From positions 62,001-126,000 of the forward strand of contig NZ_CP040887.1 in assembly GCF_006337125.1 (NCBI RefSeq): 64,000 nt of DNA, written 5' to 3'. Source of the stretch: Serinicoccus chungangensis. Lineage in GTDB: Bacteria; Actinomycetota; Actinomycetes; Actinomycetales; Dermatophilaceae. Position 1 is the first letter of the stretch. Each line of letters starts with the position of its first letter. Made by a program: the position numbers and the translations under genes. The notes beneath the pieces were generated by a model. It was not told where the DNA came from. It was given only the letters and a program-made list of their open reading frames with translations, and made no database searches. Shown here in pieces: positions 8,851-16,972 of this stretch.

Positions 8851-9029
8851 GTCCTGCTCCTCGGTCTCGTCACGGCACTGGCTGGCGCCTCGATGGTATC
8901 TGCCGACGGTGGGAGGAGCCTGGAGGCTGGGGGGTGCGGTGAGGGCTGCGGCGGCGGGTCCGGTGGGCCTCGGGCGGGGTCGACGATTCGGGCCGCACCC
9001 TCCCGGCGTGCTAATCTTGCTCGGCACTC

Positions 9030-9113
9030 GCGCGAGTGGCGGAATAGGCAGACGCGCACGGTTCAGGTCCGTGTGCCCGCAAGGGCGTGGGGGTTCAACT
9101 CCCCCCTCGCGCA
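9030..9113 (+). tRNA. tRNA-Leu(CAG)
   Basis: An 84-nt class II tRNA. The acceptor stem pairs GCGCGAG (9030-9036) with CTCGCGC (9106-9112), with discriminator A9113. The anticodon stem is CACGG/CCGTG around loop TTCAGGT, giving anticodon CAG at 9064-9066. A variable arm and a TTCAACT T-loop follow. The CCA end is not encoded. A -10-like TAATCT at 9012-9017 lies 12 bases upstream of the mature 5' end. Confidence 0.95.
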
Positions 9114-9118
9114 CGACG

Positions 9119-9154
9119 AAGGGCCCCAGGGATCATCGATCACCTGGGGCCCTT
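9119..9154 (+). terminator. Intrinsic terminator after tRNA-Leu
   Basis: Twelve perfect base pairs (AAGGGCCCCAGG at 9119-9130 with CCTGGGGCCCTT at 9143-9154), a 12-nt loop, then TCTC. It starts 6 nt after the mature tRNA. Confidence 0.85.
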
Positions 9155-9412
9155 TCTCTGTGCCCGCCCGGGCTTGTCTCGGTCACGCCGGGGGGTCCGG
9201 CGCCGGGCCCCACGCATCACCTGTCCCATCCGTCACCTGCTGCGGGGACGTGCACGACGGCACGGGGTATGTCCCCGTTCCCGGTGCATATCCCCGCGCC
9301 GTGCGGCGGGTGAGGCTCGAGCGACCGGTGGGAGACCCGGCCGTGCCCCGGCCGCTCGGCAGACTGCTCAGAGCCGGGTGACCGGCCCCCGGCTCATCCC
9401 CGCAGCCGGTCC

Positions 9413-10639
9413 TCAGGCCTCGTGGGCCACCACGCCGCGCTGGAGCACCATCTGCAGCTGGCTGTCGGGGTCGGCGAGGACCTGGGCGTCCTGCAGCGGG
9501 TCGCTCCGCCAGAGCGTCAGGTCGGCCGTCGCGCCCTCCGCGACCGTGCCCAGCGTCCCGGTCCGCCCCAGAAGGTCGGCACCCACGAGGGTGGCCGAGC
9601 GCAGGATGTCCTGCGGCGCCTGGACCTGCGCGCGGATCGTGAACTCGTGGCTCTGGTGCCGGTGCATGGCGCCCAGCAGGTCGGTGCCCAGTGCGATCCG
9701 GACCCCGCCCTTGGAGGCCAGGTCCAGCGCGTGCAGCCCGGCCTCGAGCACGTCGCCCACCTTGGCCTGGCTGGCCTCGGGCAGCCCGGCCTCGGCGCCC
9801 TCCTTGCTCAGGTAGTCGTAGGTGACGAGGGTCGGGACGAGGAAGGCGTCGTGCTCGCGGAAGAGCGTGACGCTGGAGGCGTCGATGAGGTTGCCGTGCT
9901 CGATGCACCGCAGGCCCAGCTCCAGCCCGCGGTTGACGGCCCGGGCGGTGTAGGCGTGCCCCGTCACGTAGCGGTTGGCGTTGGCGGCCTCCTCCACCAC
10001 CGCCCGGATCTCGTCGACCGAGAACTGCAGCGAGTCGACCCGGTCGGTCGGGGAGGCGACCCCGCCGGAGAGCATGATCTTGACGTGGTCGGCGCCGGTG
10101 CGCAGCTGGTTGCGCGCGGCGCGGCGGACCTCGTCGACCCCGTCGCAGAGGGTGCCGATGTTGGGGCAGCAGACGTGGTGGTCGACCACCTGGCGGCCGG
10201 CGCTGCGCAGGTCCGCGTGGCCTCCGCTCGGGGACAGCGCCTTGCCGCCGAAGAACACCGTGGGTCCAGACCAGAGCCCGTCGGCGACCGCGGCCGCGAC
10301 CCCGTGGTCCGCCCCGCCGACGTCGCGTACCGAGGTGAAGCCACGCCGGAGCATCCCGCGCAGGATCCCCTGGGTCTGTGCCGCGACGTAGAAGGGCGAG
10401 TACTCCGCCTGGGCCGCCAGGTCCGCCGTGCCGGCGGTGACGTGGACGTGCGCGTCGATGAGCCCGGGGCTGACGAACAGCCCGGTGGCGTCGACGGTGG
10501 TGGCGGACCGCGGGACCGTCACGTCGGTGCCCACCTCCTGGACCACCCCGTCGCTGACGACCACGTCGGCACGCACGGCCTCCCCGGCCGTGACGTCGCA
10601 GACGGTCCCTCCCTGTAGGACGACGGTATGCGGTTCCAC
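9413..10639 (-). CDS. Amidohydrolase-family metal-dependent hydrolase (prolidase-like)
   Basis: A 408-aa amidohydrolase-superfamily enzyme, predicted cytoplasmic. The metal-binding HxH is in DAHVHV near residue 65, a probable carboxylated lysine is in DHVKIMLSGG, and further ligands lie in GHAYT, IEHGN and LGTDLLG; a small beta-sandwich strand set flanks the barrel. Its closest look is to Xaa-Pro dipeptidase/imidazolonepropionase-like members, which hydrolyse acylated amino acids or cyclic amides; the substrate cannot be read from sequence. The GTG at 10639 has GAGGAG seven bases upstream. It is divergent from an RpiR regulator and shares a putative operator with it, suggesting that it and the downstream symporter act on one imported nitrogen compound. 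Confidence 0.85.
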   Translation of the reverse strand: MEPHTVVLQGGTVCDVTAGEAVRADVVVSDGVVQEVGTDVTVPRSATTVDATGLFVSPGLIDAHVHVTAGTADLAAQAEYSPFYVAAQTQGILRGMLRRGFTSVRDVGGADHGVAAAVADGLWSGPTVFFGGKALSPSGGHADLRSAGRQVVDHHVCCPNIGTLCDGVDEVRRAARNQLRTGADHVKIMLSGGVASPTDRVDSLQFSVDEIRAVVEEAANANRYVTGHAYTARAVNRGLELGLRCIEHGNLIDASSVTLFREHDAFLVPTLVTYDYLSKEGAEAGLPEASQAKVGDVLEAGLHALDLASKGGVRIALGTDLLGAMHRHQSHEFTIRAQVQAPQDILRSATLVGADLLGRTGTLGTVAEGATADLTLWRSDPLQDAQVLADPDSQLQMVLQRGVVAHEA

Positions 10640-10685
10640 TGGTGGTCTCCTCTCGCGGGCTTCGTGCCTCACCCTGCCACAGTCC

Positions 10686-10701
10686 CGCAAGAAATGTTGC
10701 A
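10686..10701. promoter_or_regulatory. Putative RpiR operator, copy 1
   Basis: CGCAA-GAAATG-TTGCA is an inverted repeat (GCAA/TTGC arms, 6-nt spacer) between the divergent amidohydrolase and rpiR genes. The same pattern, TGCAA-N6-TTGCA, recurs before the symporter gene at 11586-11601 and was not noticed elsewhere in the window. Confidence 0.55.
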
Positions 10702-10711
10702 CAATGTCACC

Positions 10712-11593
10712 ATGTCCGTCAGCGAGGTGCCGCCGTGGGTGGCGGCGCGCCTGGGGGCACGTGCACCGGGGCGGGGGGTGCAGGAGGTGCTGAGGACGCT
10801 GGGCTCGCACCCGCGCCAGATGTCGTATGCCTCGGTCCAGGAGGCGGCGGACCTCGCCGAGGTGAACCCCGCCACGGTCGTGCGTGCGGCCCAGCTCATC
10901 GGGTTCACCGGCTGGCCGCAGCTGCGGGCGGAGGTCCGGTCCCGCTACCTGTCGCTGCTCTCCGCCTCCGAGGTGCTGCAGGAGCACGGGGAGGCGCAGG
11001 GTGCCGGGGAGTCGGCCGTGCGTCAGGACCTGCACAACCTGCGGGACCTGGGCACCCTCCTCGACGAGGACCAGCTCGCCCGGGTGGCGGCCATCATCAT
11101 GGCCGCCCGCACCACCCTCGTCCTCGGGTCGGGCAGCTTCGCGGCCCCCGGTCTGCAGCTGGCTCACCTGGCGCAGACCCTGGGGCACGACGTCCGGCTG
11201 GAGCGGGCGGGCGGCACGGCGCTGCTCAACGCCTTCGCGACGCTGCGCGAGGGGGACGCGCTGGTGATCTTCCACCTGTGGCGGACGCCCGGGGACCTGC
11301 TGCAGATCGCGGGGCTCGCCCGTGACCGGGGGGTGCGGCTGGTCGTCGTCGGCGACCACGCCCGCCCGGGGATCACGGCGCTCGCCGACGAGTTCGTCAT
11401 GGTCCCGAGCGAGGGGGCCAGCATGTTCCCCTCGCTGGTGCCGACGGTGACGGTGGTCCAGGCGGTCGTGGCCGCGATCGTGGCGGCCGACCCGGGGGCG
11501 GCGACCCGGGCCACCGACGCCGCCGACGAGCTCTGGCGCGACTTCGGTCTCTTCCCCCGCGACAAGGACGGACTGCTGCCCGAGGTGCAATAG
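10712..11593 (+). CDS. RpiR/MurR-family transcriptional regulator
   Basis: A 293-aa regulator with an N-terminal helix-turn-helix of the RpiR type (about residues 15-85; the recognition region includes QEAADLAEVNPATVVRAAQ) and a C-terminal sugar isomerase (SIS) domain (about 115-270, with LVLGSGSFAAPG). SIS domains in this family bind phosphosugars or other small effectors. I chose the ATG at 10712; an in-frame ATG lies seven codons upstream but inside the inverted repeat region. It probably controls itself, the divergent amidohydrolase and the downstream symporter through the two TGCAA-N6-TTGCA sites, one of which overlaps its own stop codon. Confidence 0.88.
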   Translation: MSVSEVPPWVAARLGARAPGRGVQEVLRTLGSHPRQMSYASVQEAADLAEVNPATVVRAAQLIGFTGWPQLRAEVRSRYLSLLSASEVLQEHGEAQGAGESAVRQDLHNLRDLGTLLDEDQLARVAAIIMAARTTLVLGSGSFAAPGLQLAHLAQTLGHDVRLERAGGTALLNAFATLREGDALVIFHLWRTPGDLLQIAGLARDRGVRLVVVGDHARPGITALADEFVMVPSEGASMFPSLVPTVTVVQAVVAAIVAADPGAATRATDAADELWRDFGLFPRDKDGLLPEVQ

Positions 11594-11601
11594 TTGTTGC
11601 A
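11586..11601. promoter_or_regulatory. Putative RpiR operator, copy 2
   Basis: TGCAA-TAGTTG-TTGCA is a perfect 5-bp inverted repeat with a 6-nt spacer. It spans the rpiR stop codon (TAG, 11591-11593) and lies 82 bases before the symporter ATG. It matches the site at 10686-10701 in arms and spacing. Confidence 0.6.
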
Positions 11602-11682
11602 ATCTGGTGGCACTCGCGGTTGGATGGCGTGCAACGTCCGCCGGGCCCGGCGGTCCCATCCCGTCCCTGTGGGAGGTCTGTC

Positions 11683-13113
11683 ATGCAGCCCGTGCACGTC
11701 ACCATCCTGGTGCTCTACCTGGCCCTGATGGTCGGGATCGGCGTCTGGTTCAGCCGGCGCAAGTACACCGCGACCGGGGACGACTTCCTCTTCGCCGGCC
11801 GCAGCCTGCCCAAGCCGGTGATGATCGGGACCCTGCTGGCCACGTGGGTCGGGTCCGGGACGATCATCGGCGGGGCGAGCTTCGCCTACACCTACGGGCC
11901 GCTGGCCTCGATCTTCTTCATGGCGGGAACCCCGGTCGGCATCGTCGTCCTCTACTTCATCGCCAAGCGGGTCCGCCGCTCGGCCGCCCACACCGTGCCC
12001 GAGCTGCTCGAGCGGCGCTACGGCGTGGCGGTGCGGATCATCGCGGCCCTCATCACCATCCTCGCCTACACCGGCATCACCGCCTACCAGTTCACCGGCG
12101 GCGGCTACATCATCAGCGTCATCACGCCCCTGTCCCCACAGGGCGGCGCGATCCTCGTGGCCGTCATCATCACCCTCCTCGCGGTGGGCGGCGGGCTGCG
12201 GTCGGTCGCCTGGAGCGACTTCGTCTCCGCCATGGTCATCGTCGTGAGCCTGCTCGTGGCGCTGCCGATCATCCTGGGCCGGGACATCGGCGGGTGGGAC
12301 GCCTACTGGCAGGGGATGCCGGACACCCACACCACCCTCTCCGGCGGACTCCCGGCGCTCGCCCTGCTGGGCTACTTCCTCCCGCTCTTCCTGCTCATCC
12401 TGGCCGACCAGAACATGTACCAGCGGCTCGGCGCGGCCCGCACCGAGGAGGAGGCCAAGCAGGCCACCGCGGGCTTCTTCCTCACCAGCTTCCTCGTCAC
12501 CGTGCCCGTCGCGCTGCTCGGGTCGGCGGCCGTGGTGCTCATGCCCGACATCGAGCCGGACACCGCCATCCTCTCCCTCGCCGGCGAGGGCTACCTGCCG
12601 GTGGTCATCGGCGGACTGCTGCTGGGCGGCGCGCTGGCCTTCATCATCACCACCGGGTCCTCGTTCCTGCTCTCCGGCGCCGGCAACGTCGTCTACGACG
12701 CCGTGCAGCGGATGATGGGTGTCTCGCTCGACGACGGCGGCCGGCTCAAGGTGCACCGCCTGGCGGTCCTGGGGATCGCCGTGGTGGCCTACGTCCTCGG
12801 GCGCTTCTTCCCCACCGTGCTGGAGCTGCAGCTCTACTCCTACACCGTCTACGGCGTGGCCCTGGCCCCGCCGGTGCTCGCGATCTTCTTCTGGCCGCGC
12901 GCGACGAAGTGGGGCGCCATCGCCTCGATGAGCGTCGCGGTCGTCGTCACCATCACCTGGGAGCAGCTGGGCCAGCCCGGCGACGTCACCTCGGTGCTCG
13001 TGTCCCTGCCCGCCACCCTGGTCACCCTGGTGGTCGTCAGCCTGCTGACGCCCGGGTCCCGGCGCGCCGGCGAGGACCAGCCGCTGGAGACCGCCGAGGG
13101 TGAGGCGCGGTGA
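11683..13113 (+). CDS. Sodium:solute symporter (SSS family)
   Basis: A 476-aa integral membrane transporter with about 13 predicted helices and SSS-family features: GDDFLFAGRSL after helix 1, the ATWVGSGTIIGGASFAY segment in helix 2, and SVAWSDFVSAMVI in the middle. These carriers import amino acids, sugars, carboxylates or nucleobases with Na+; the sequence does not fix the substrate. The ATG at 11683 has GGGAGGT six bases upstream. A longer in-frame start exists but lacks a ribosome site. Its stop overlaps the start of the HAD gene, and the upstream TGCAA-N6-TTGCA site suggests control by RpiR. Confidence 0.9.
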   Translation: MQPVHVTILVLYLALMVGIGVWFSRRKYTATGDDFLFAGRSLPKPVMIGTLLATWVGSGTIIGGASFAYTYGPLASIFFMAGTPVGIVVLYFIAKRVRRSAAHTVPELLERRYGVAVRIIAALITILAYTGITAYQFTGGGYIISVITPLSPQGGAILVAVIITLLAVGGGLRSVAWSDFVSAMVIVVSLLVALPIILGRDIGGWDAYWQGMPDTHTTLSGGLPALALLGYFLPLFLLILADQNMYQRLGAARTEEEAKQATAGFFLTSFLVTVPVALLGSAAVVLMPDIEPDTAILSLAGEGYLPVVIGGLLLGGALAFIITTGSSFLLSGAGNVVYDAVQRMMGVSLDDGGRLKVHRLAVLGIAVVAYVLGRFFPTVLELQLYSYTVYGVALAPPVLAIFFWPRATKWGAIASMSVAVVVTITWEQLGQPGDVTSVLVSLPATLVTLVVVSLLTPGSRRAGEDQPLETAEGEAR

Positions 13114-13835
13114 TGCGGCTCCAGGACTACCGTGCCCTCAGCTTCGACGTCTACGGCACGCTCATCGACTGGGAGGCCGGGATCGGGGGCGTCCTCGTCC
13201 CCTGGGCCGCGCAGGTGGGCCTGGGCCTGAGCGAGGAGGAGCTGCTGCGCGAGTATGCGCGGCACGAGGCCGACGTGGCGCGCGAGCACCCGCGCACGCT
13301 CTACCCGGAGGTGCTCGCCCGGGCGTTCGCGCGCACGGGTCGGGCGCTCGGCGTCGAGGTCGACGAGGGGTGGAGGCAGCGGCTGGGCTCCTCGGTGCCC
13401 GACTGGCCGGCGTTCGAGGACTCCGCCGCGGCGCTCGCCTCGCTGGCCGAGCGCTTCTCGCTCATCATCCTGTCCAACATCCACCGCGACGGCTTCGCGG
13501 CGAGCAACCGCCACCTCGGCATGACCCCGACCGCGGTCGTCACGGCGCAGGACGTGGGGGCGTACAAGCCCGCCGACCCGCACTTCCTGGCGCTGGACGC
13601 CACCCTGCGGAACCTCGGGATCGCCCGGGAGGAGCACCTGCACGTCGCGCAGAGCCTCTTCCACGACCACGTCCCGGCCGCCCGGCGCGGGCTCGACTCG
13701 GTCTGGATCAACCGCCGCCACGCCCGCCCCGGCTGGGGCGCGACGCCGGAGCCGCGCGGGGAGTGGTCCTACCTGGCGGAGTACCCCTCGATGGCCGCCT
13801 TCGCGCAGGCCGTCCGGGACGGCGAGGAGATCTGA
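13113..13835 (+). CDS. HAD-superfamily hydrolase, haloacid dehalogenase type II-like
   Basis: A 240-aa HAD hydrolase. Motif I is SFDVYGTLIDWE with the nucleophilic Asp, motif II is LSNIH, motif III is the Lys of AYKPADPHF, and the acidic motif IV lies around FHDHVPA. A helical cap follows motif I. The pattern resembles L-2-haloacid dehalogenase type II proteins, many of which are in fact phosphatases. The ATG at 13113 overlaps the symporter stop (TGATG); a GTG one codon earlier is possible. Co-transcription with the symporter suggests a step in use of the imported compound. Confidence 0.85.
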   Translation: MRLQDYRALSFDVYGTLIDWEAGIGGVLVPWAAQVGLGLSEEELLREYARHEADVAREHPRTLYPEVLARAFARTGRALGVEVDEGWRQRLGSSVPDWPAFEDSAAALASLAERFSLIILSNIHRDGFAASNRHLGMTPTAVVTAQDVGAYKPADPHFLALDATLRNLGIAREEHLHVAQSLFHDHVPAARRGLDSVWINRRHARPGWGATPEPRGEWSYLAEYPSMAAFAQAVRDGEEI

Positions 13836-13868
13836 GCGCCCCGAGGGCTGCGCCCCGGCCCTGAGCGC

Positions 13869-13888
13869 CACGGGCTGAGCGGCCCGTG
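13869..13888. terminator. Short GC hairpin between convergent genes
   Basis: CACGGGC (13869-13875) pairs with GCCCGTG (13882-13888) around a 6-nt loop between the HAD gene and the convergent immunity-like gene. There is no T tract, so it is a weak candidate. Confidence 0.3.
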
Positions 13889-13911
13889 CGGGCGCGCGTC
13901 GCCCCGTCGGC

Positions 13912-14436
13912 TCAGCCGGGCAGCCCCGGCTCGCGGTGCTCGCCGAAGCGGTCCCAGTCGCCGAAGGTGATCATGGGCACCCAGTGGGCCGAGACGTCGA
14001 CCCCGGTGAACTCCTCGACCTTGGCCGCGGGCTCACCCTTGACGGCAAGGTAGGAACGGGCCCACCCGTCGGGCTTGAACGTGAAGGCGGTATGCGCCTT
14101 GGAGTCCCTGAGCGACAGCCACTTCGTCTGGTCGTCCGGGTAGACGTGCACCGTGACACCGCTCAAGAACAGCTCCCCGGGACGATCGGCCTGCTCGTAG
14201 AAGTGGTAGTGCTTCACCTGCGAGCCGAACGAGTCGTAGAACACGGTCCCGACATACATCCCCTCGGGGTTGATCTTGAGCGTGTAGTCCGGCACCACGC
14301 CACCGGAGGGATCGGTGACCCTGCTCACCGAGAGGCTCGGGCCGTCGGTGAAGCGCTTGCGGGCCTGCGGCTCACTGATCTCCTGGATCGGTTTGCGCAG
14401 CACGGGGTGCCAATCACGTCCGTAGCGGTAGGTCAT
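13912..14436 (-). CDS. Putative immunity protein, paralogue A
   Basis: A 174-aa soluble protein with no signal or membrane segment and no family I can name. It is a paralogue of the gene immediately upstream (14463-14987). Residues 1-126 share 85 identities with that protein (67%), while the last 46 residues before the final two are identical. Conserved segments include GMYVGTVFYD, KWLSLRDSKAH and the Trp-rich AHWVPMITFGDWDRF. Its position directly after a toxin gene, and the duplication, are typical of immunity proteins that neutralise a polymorphic toxin; that role is inferred from context only. The upstream ribosome site is weak (GCGGGA), so coupling to the preceding gene is likely. Confidence 0.6.
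   Translation of the reverse strand: MTYRYGRDWHPVLRKPIQEISEPQARKRFTDGPSLSVSRVTDPSGGVVPDYTLKINPEGMYVGTVFYDSFGSQVKHYHFYEQADRPGELFLSGVTVHVYPDDQTKWLSLRDSKAHTAFTFKPDGWARSYLAVKGEPAAKVEEFTGVDVSAHWVPMITFGDWDRFGEHREPGLPG
13921..14060 (-). repeat. Near-identical 3' segment shared by the two immunity-like genes, copy A
   Basis: This 140-nt segment aligns without gaps to 14472-14611 with six differences (about 96% identity). Outside it the two genes drop to about 67% protein identity. Such a sharp step suggests recent gene conversion. Confidence 0.8.
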
Positions 14437-14442
14437 GGTGTC

Positions 14443-14466
14443 CCGCTCAGCCGCTCAGCCGCTCAG
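14443..14466. repeat. Three tandem copies of an 8-bp unit
   Basis: CCGCTCAG occurs three times head to tail between the two immunity-like genes; the last copy includes the stop codon of the upstream gene. The reverse strand reads CTGAGCGG, giving repeated TGA triplets. It is probably a slippage product; no function is apparent. Confidence 0.75.
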
Positions 14467-14987
14467 TCGCCCAGTCCCGGCTCCCGGTGCTCGCCGAAGC
14501 GGTCCCAGTCGCCGAAGGTGATCATCGGCACCCAGTGGGCCGAGACGTCGACACCGGTGAACTCCTCGACCTTGGCCGCGGGCTCACCCTTGACGGCGAG
14601 GTAGGAGCGGGCGCGTCCGTCGGGCTGGAAGAGCAAAGACCGGTGCGCCTTGGAGTCGCGGAGCGACAGCCACTTGTCCTGCCCGTCGGGGTAGACCGTG
14701 ACCACGACCTCCCGGAGGAACAGGTGGCCAGGACGGCCCGCCTCCTCGTCGAAGTGGTACTTCTTCACCTCCGAGCCGAACTCGTCGTAGAAGACGCTGC
14801 CGACGTACATCCCGTCAGGGTCGATGCTGAGCGTGAAGTCGGGGACCGCGCCGCCGGAAAGATCGTCGACCCTGCTGACCGAGAAGAACGGGCCGTGGGT
14901 GAATCGCCGCTCAGCCTCGGCCTCGGTGATCTCGCCGATGGGCTTGCGCAGCTTTCCATGCCATCTCTGGCCATACCGGTAGGGCAC
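14463..14987 (-). CDS. Putative immunity protein, paralogue B
   Basis: A 174-aa soluble protein, toxin-proximal paralogue of 13912-14436 with the same architecture. It begins with GTG at 14987, 13 bases after the toxin stop, with GGAAG as a weak ribosome site. Segments shared with paralogue A include LRKPI, SVSRV, GMYVG, KWLSLRDSKAH and the identical 46-residue C-terminal stretch. Differences concentrate in residues 1-126, which is where specificity for different toxin alleles could lie. I do not recognise a named immunity family. Confidence that it is a gene is high; confidence in the role is moderate. Confidence 0.62.
   Translation of the reverse strand: MPYRYGQRWHGKLRKPIGEITEAEAERRFTHGPFFSVSRVDDLSGGAVPDFTLSIDPDGMYVGSVFYDEFGSEVKKYHFDEEAGRPGHLFLREVVVTVYPDGQDKWLSLRDSKAHRSLLFQPDGRARSYLAVKGEPAAKVEEFTGVDVSAHWVPMITFGDWDRFGEHREPGLGD
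14472..14611 (-). repeat. Near-identical 3' segment shared by the two immunity-like genes, copy B
   Basis: Counterpart of 13921-14060: 134 of 140 aligned bases are the same. Confidence 0.8.
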
Positions 14988-15000
14988 GTGTCTCGCTTCC

Positions 15001-16965
15001 TCAGTCGAACAGGTGGGCGGTGTAGTCGAAGCCGTTGATGTCGATGATATGGACGCCGTTCTCGAAGGCGTACTCAGCCACCTCGTCAGGGATCGTCCCT
15101 CCGGCCTGGGGCGGCACCTGCAGCACCATCTCGCCCTGGAGTCGTTGACCTGCCAAGCCCGACATCTGCGTCGAGGGCACGTCGGCGACCCTCGCCGAGT
15201 CGGGGTACTTCGTCACCAGCTCGTCGATGTAGCTGAACGCCGTGGTCGGCTGCACGTCGCTGAGCTGGGTGAGCTTGCGGGAGATGATCTCCTCGCCGGG
15301 GACGTAGCTGTCCAGCCGGACGTAGCCCGACCCGCCGGGCGCCTGGAGGTAGACCTGGTTGTGCGGGTAGTTCGGGGTCATGTAGGTGTCGAACCTGTTG
15401 CCCGCCACCATGTTCTGCAACCACGGCCGGTCCCCGAAGCGGCGCAGCTCGGCCGGGGTGAGGAAGGCGTCGGTGGTGAAGTTCGCGGCGTCGGCCAGCT
15501 CGTCGGCCGAGGCCGCGAGCCGGCCGCCGGGCAGCAGCCGGCCGACGTCGGTCCCGCTGGCGGCCAGCCGCTCGATGGAGGCCAGCTCCTCGACCGTCAG
15601 CGCGCGCTTGACCCACTTGCCGCCGACCGCGAACCACCCGACGACCGGCACCGCCCCGGCGTAGGACAGCCCGGCGTCGACGTAGTTGCCCTCGGCGGTG
15701 TACCAGAGGCCGTTGAGCACGTCCGCCGGCTCGCCGACCAGCGGCAGCATCCCCAGGACGTCGAGGACGATGTGACCGGCCTGGGCGTACCACGGTGGCC
15801 GGTTCTCCTCGGCGATCCGCGCCTCCCGCTCGATCGCCGCGATCGACCCCTCGAGGTCCTCGACCAGCCCCGGCTGCCAGGCGTCGGCGCCCTCCACCGG
15901 CGGCGCCGCCAGCCCCGTCTGGAGCCCGGCGACCAGCTGGGACACGGCATACTCGTCCATCCCGCGGAAGCGCATCGTCTCCCACAGCCGGGCGTTCACC
16001 TCGACCGGTCCGTCGTCGGTCTCGACCGTGATGGTCCCGCCCTCGGCGAAGACCTGGCGCAGGGCCTCGGGGTTGTTGCCCATCCCCTGGTAGAGCCCGC
16101 CGAACGGGTCCGTCACCAGGTTGGTGGCCGGGCTCTTGCTCGGGTCCGGGTCGAAGACGAAGTTCATCGAGGCCCAGTAGTCCGCCCCGTCGTCGCCCTC
16201 CAGGTCGACCATCCGGTCGTGCACCGTCGTGAGCAGGTCGGTGGAGAAGGTGCCCCGCGAGATGACCAGGGACAGGCGCTGCGCCCGGCCGCTGAACGGC
16301 GGGACGTCCTCGATGGCGTCCGCCCAGGCCTCGCTCATCCCCGGGACCTCGAGGTCGCCCTCGCCCTGGGAGGCCAGCCCGTAGGTCATCCCGAGACCGT
16401 TGAGCAGCGCGTCGTAGCGGCCGTCGAAGTCGGTGGCCTCCTCCGGGGTCCGCGCGTGGAACTCGCGGTAGGAGGAGATGCTCTGGAGGTACTGGTCCAG
16501 CGTCGAGGGCGGGACCCGCCCCGCGACGGCGGAGGCGAAGTAGGGGTCGTGGGCGTGCTCCGCGAGGATCTCCAGCAGCCGCGGGTCGATGTCCTGGGGG
16601 TCGGCGAACTCCGCCGGCGTCATGAGCACCTCGACCTCGTCGGCCAGGGCGTCGACCTCCGCCTGCGACAGGTCGCTGACGTAGCTCTCGTCGATCTCGA
16701 CGACGCCCACGCCCGGTATGCCCGGGGTGCTGGCAGCGATGAGGCGCGCCAGGGCGAGACGCCGGTTGAGGTCGCGGATGCGGTCACCCATCCACGTCCA
16801 GACGGCGGACCCGAAGTCGACCTGGGACACGGACCCGGTGCCGATGAGCACCTGGTCGAGCCGGCCGCGGATGGTGCTGACGTCGGAGGGGAGCTCGTCG
16901 TGGGCCGACGTCATGTCGGTGACGAGCTCCTCCATGGCCCCGATGTCGATGCTGACGAGTGCCAT
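15001..16965 (-). CDS. Polymorphic toxin with WXG-like N-terminus and C-terminal toxin domain
   Basis: A 654-aa protein. Residues 1-80 form a helical WXG/LXG-like targeting region (VWTWMGDRIRDLNRRL). Residues 100-390 are a helical linker. A glycine-rich hydrophobic pre-toxin segment at about 395-450 (LGMLPLVGEPADVLNG, then AVPVVGWFAVGGKW) is the kind seen just before toxin domains. The C-terminal domain, about 515-654, has RLDSYVPGEEIISRKLTQL, YIDELVTKYP, ADVPST and GEMVLQVPPQ; it resembles a toxin domain recurrent in actinobacterial polymorphic toxins, with D552, E559 and K564 fitting a restriction-endonuclease-like nuclease core. The nuclease assignment is inference. The ATG at 16965 follows the WXG100-like gene by 7 bases, with GAGG overlapping that stop. 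Export through a type VII system encoded elsewhere is likely. Confidence 0.72.
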   Translation of the reverse strand: MALVSIDIGAMEELVTDMTSAHDELPSDVSTIRGRLDQVLIGTGSVSQVDFGSAVWTWMGDRIRDLNRRLALARLIAASTPGIPGVGVVEIDESYVSDLSQAEVDALADEVEVLMTPAEFADPQDIDPRLLEILAEHAHDPYFASAVAGRVPPSTLDQYLQSISSYREFHARTPEEATDFDGRYDALLNGLGMTYGLASQGEGDLEVPGMSEAWADAIEDVPPFSGRAQRLSLVISRGTFSTDLLTTVHDRMVDLEGDDGADYWASMNFVFDPDPSKSPATNLVTDPFGGLYQGMGNNPEALRQVFAEGGTITVETDDGPVEVNARLWETMRFRGMDEYAVSQLVAGLQTGLAAPPVEGADAWQPGLVEDLEGSIAAIEREARIAEENRPPWYAQAGHIVLDVLGMLPLVGEPADVLNGLWYTAEGNYVDAGLSYAGAVPVVGWFAVGGKWVKRALTVEELASIERLAASGTDVGRLLPGGRLAASADELADAANFTTDAFLTPAELRRFGDRPWLQNMVAGNRFDTYMTPNYPHNQVYLQAPGGSGYVRLDSYVPGEEIISRKLTQLSDVQPTTAFSYIDELVTKYPDSARVADVPSTQMSGLAGQRLQGEMVLQVPPQAGGTIPDEVAEYAFENGVHIIDINGFDYTAHLFD

Positions 16966-16972
16966 GCCGACC

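Noticed and set aside
9155..9412. Small gene between tRNA-Leu and the amidohydrolase
   Set aside because: No frame has a ribosome site or recognisable sequence; the GGGGTATGTCCCC-like words do not form a convincing structure.
13869..13888. Rho-independent terminator with confidence
   Set aside because: The stem is only 7 bp and no T run follows; kept only as a low-confidence feature.
14443..14466. CRISPR or VNTR locus
   Set aside because: Only three 8-bp units without spacers.
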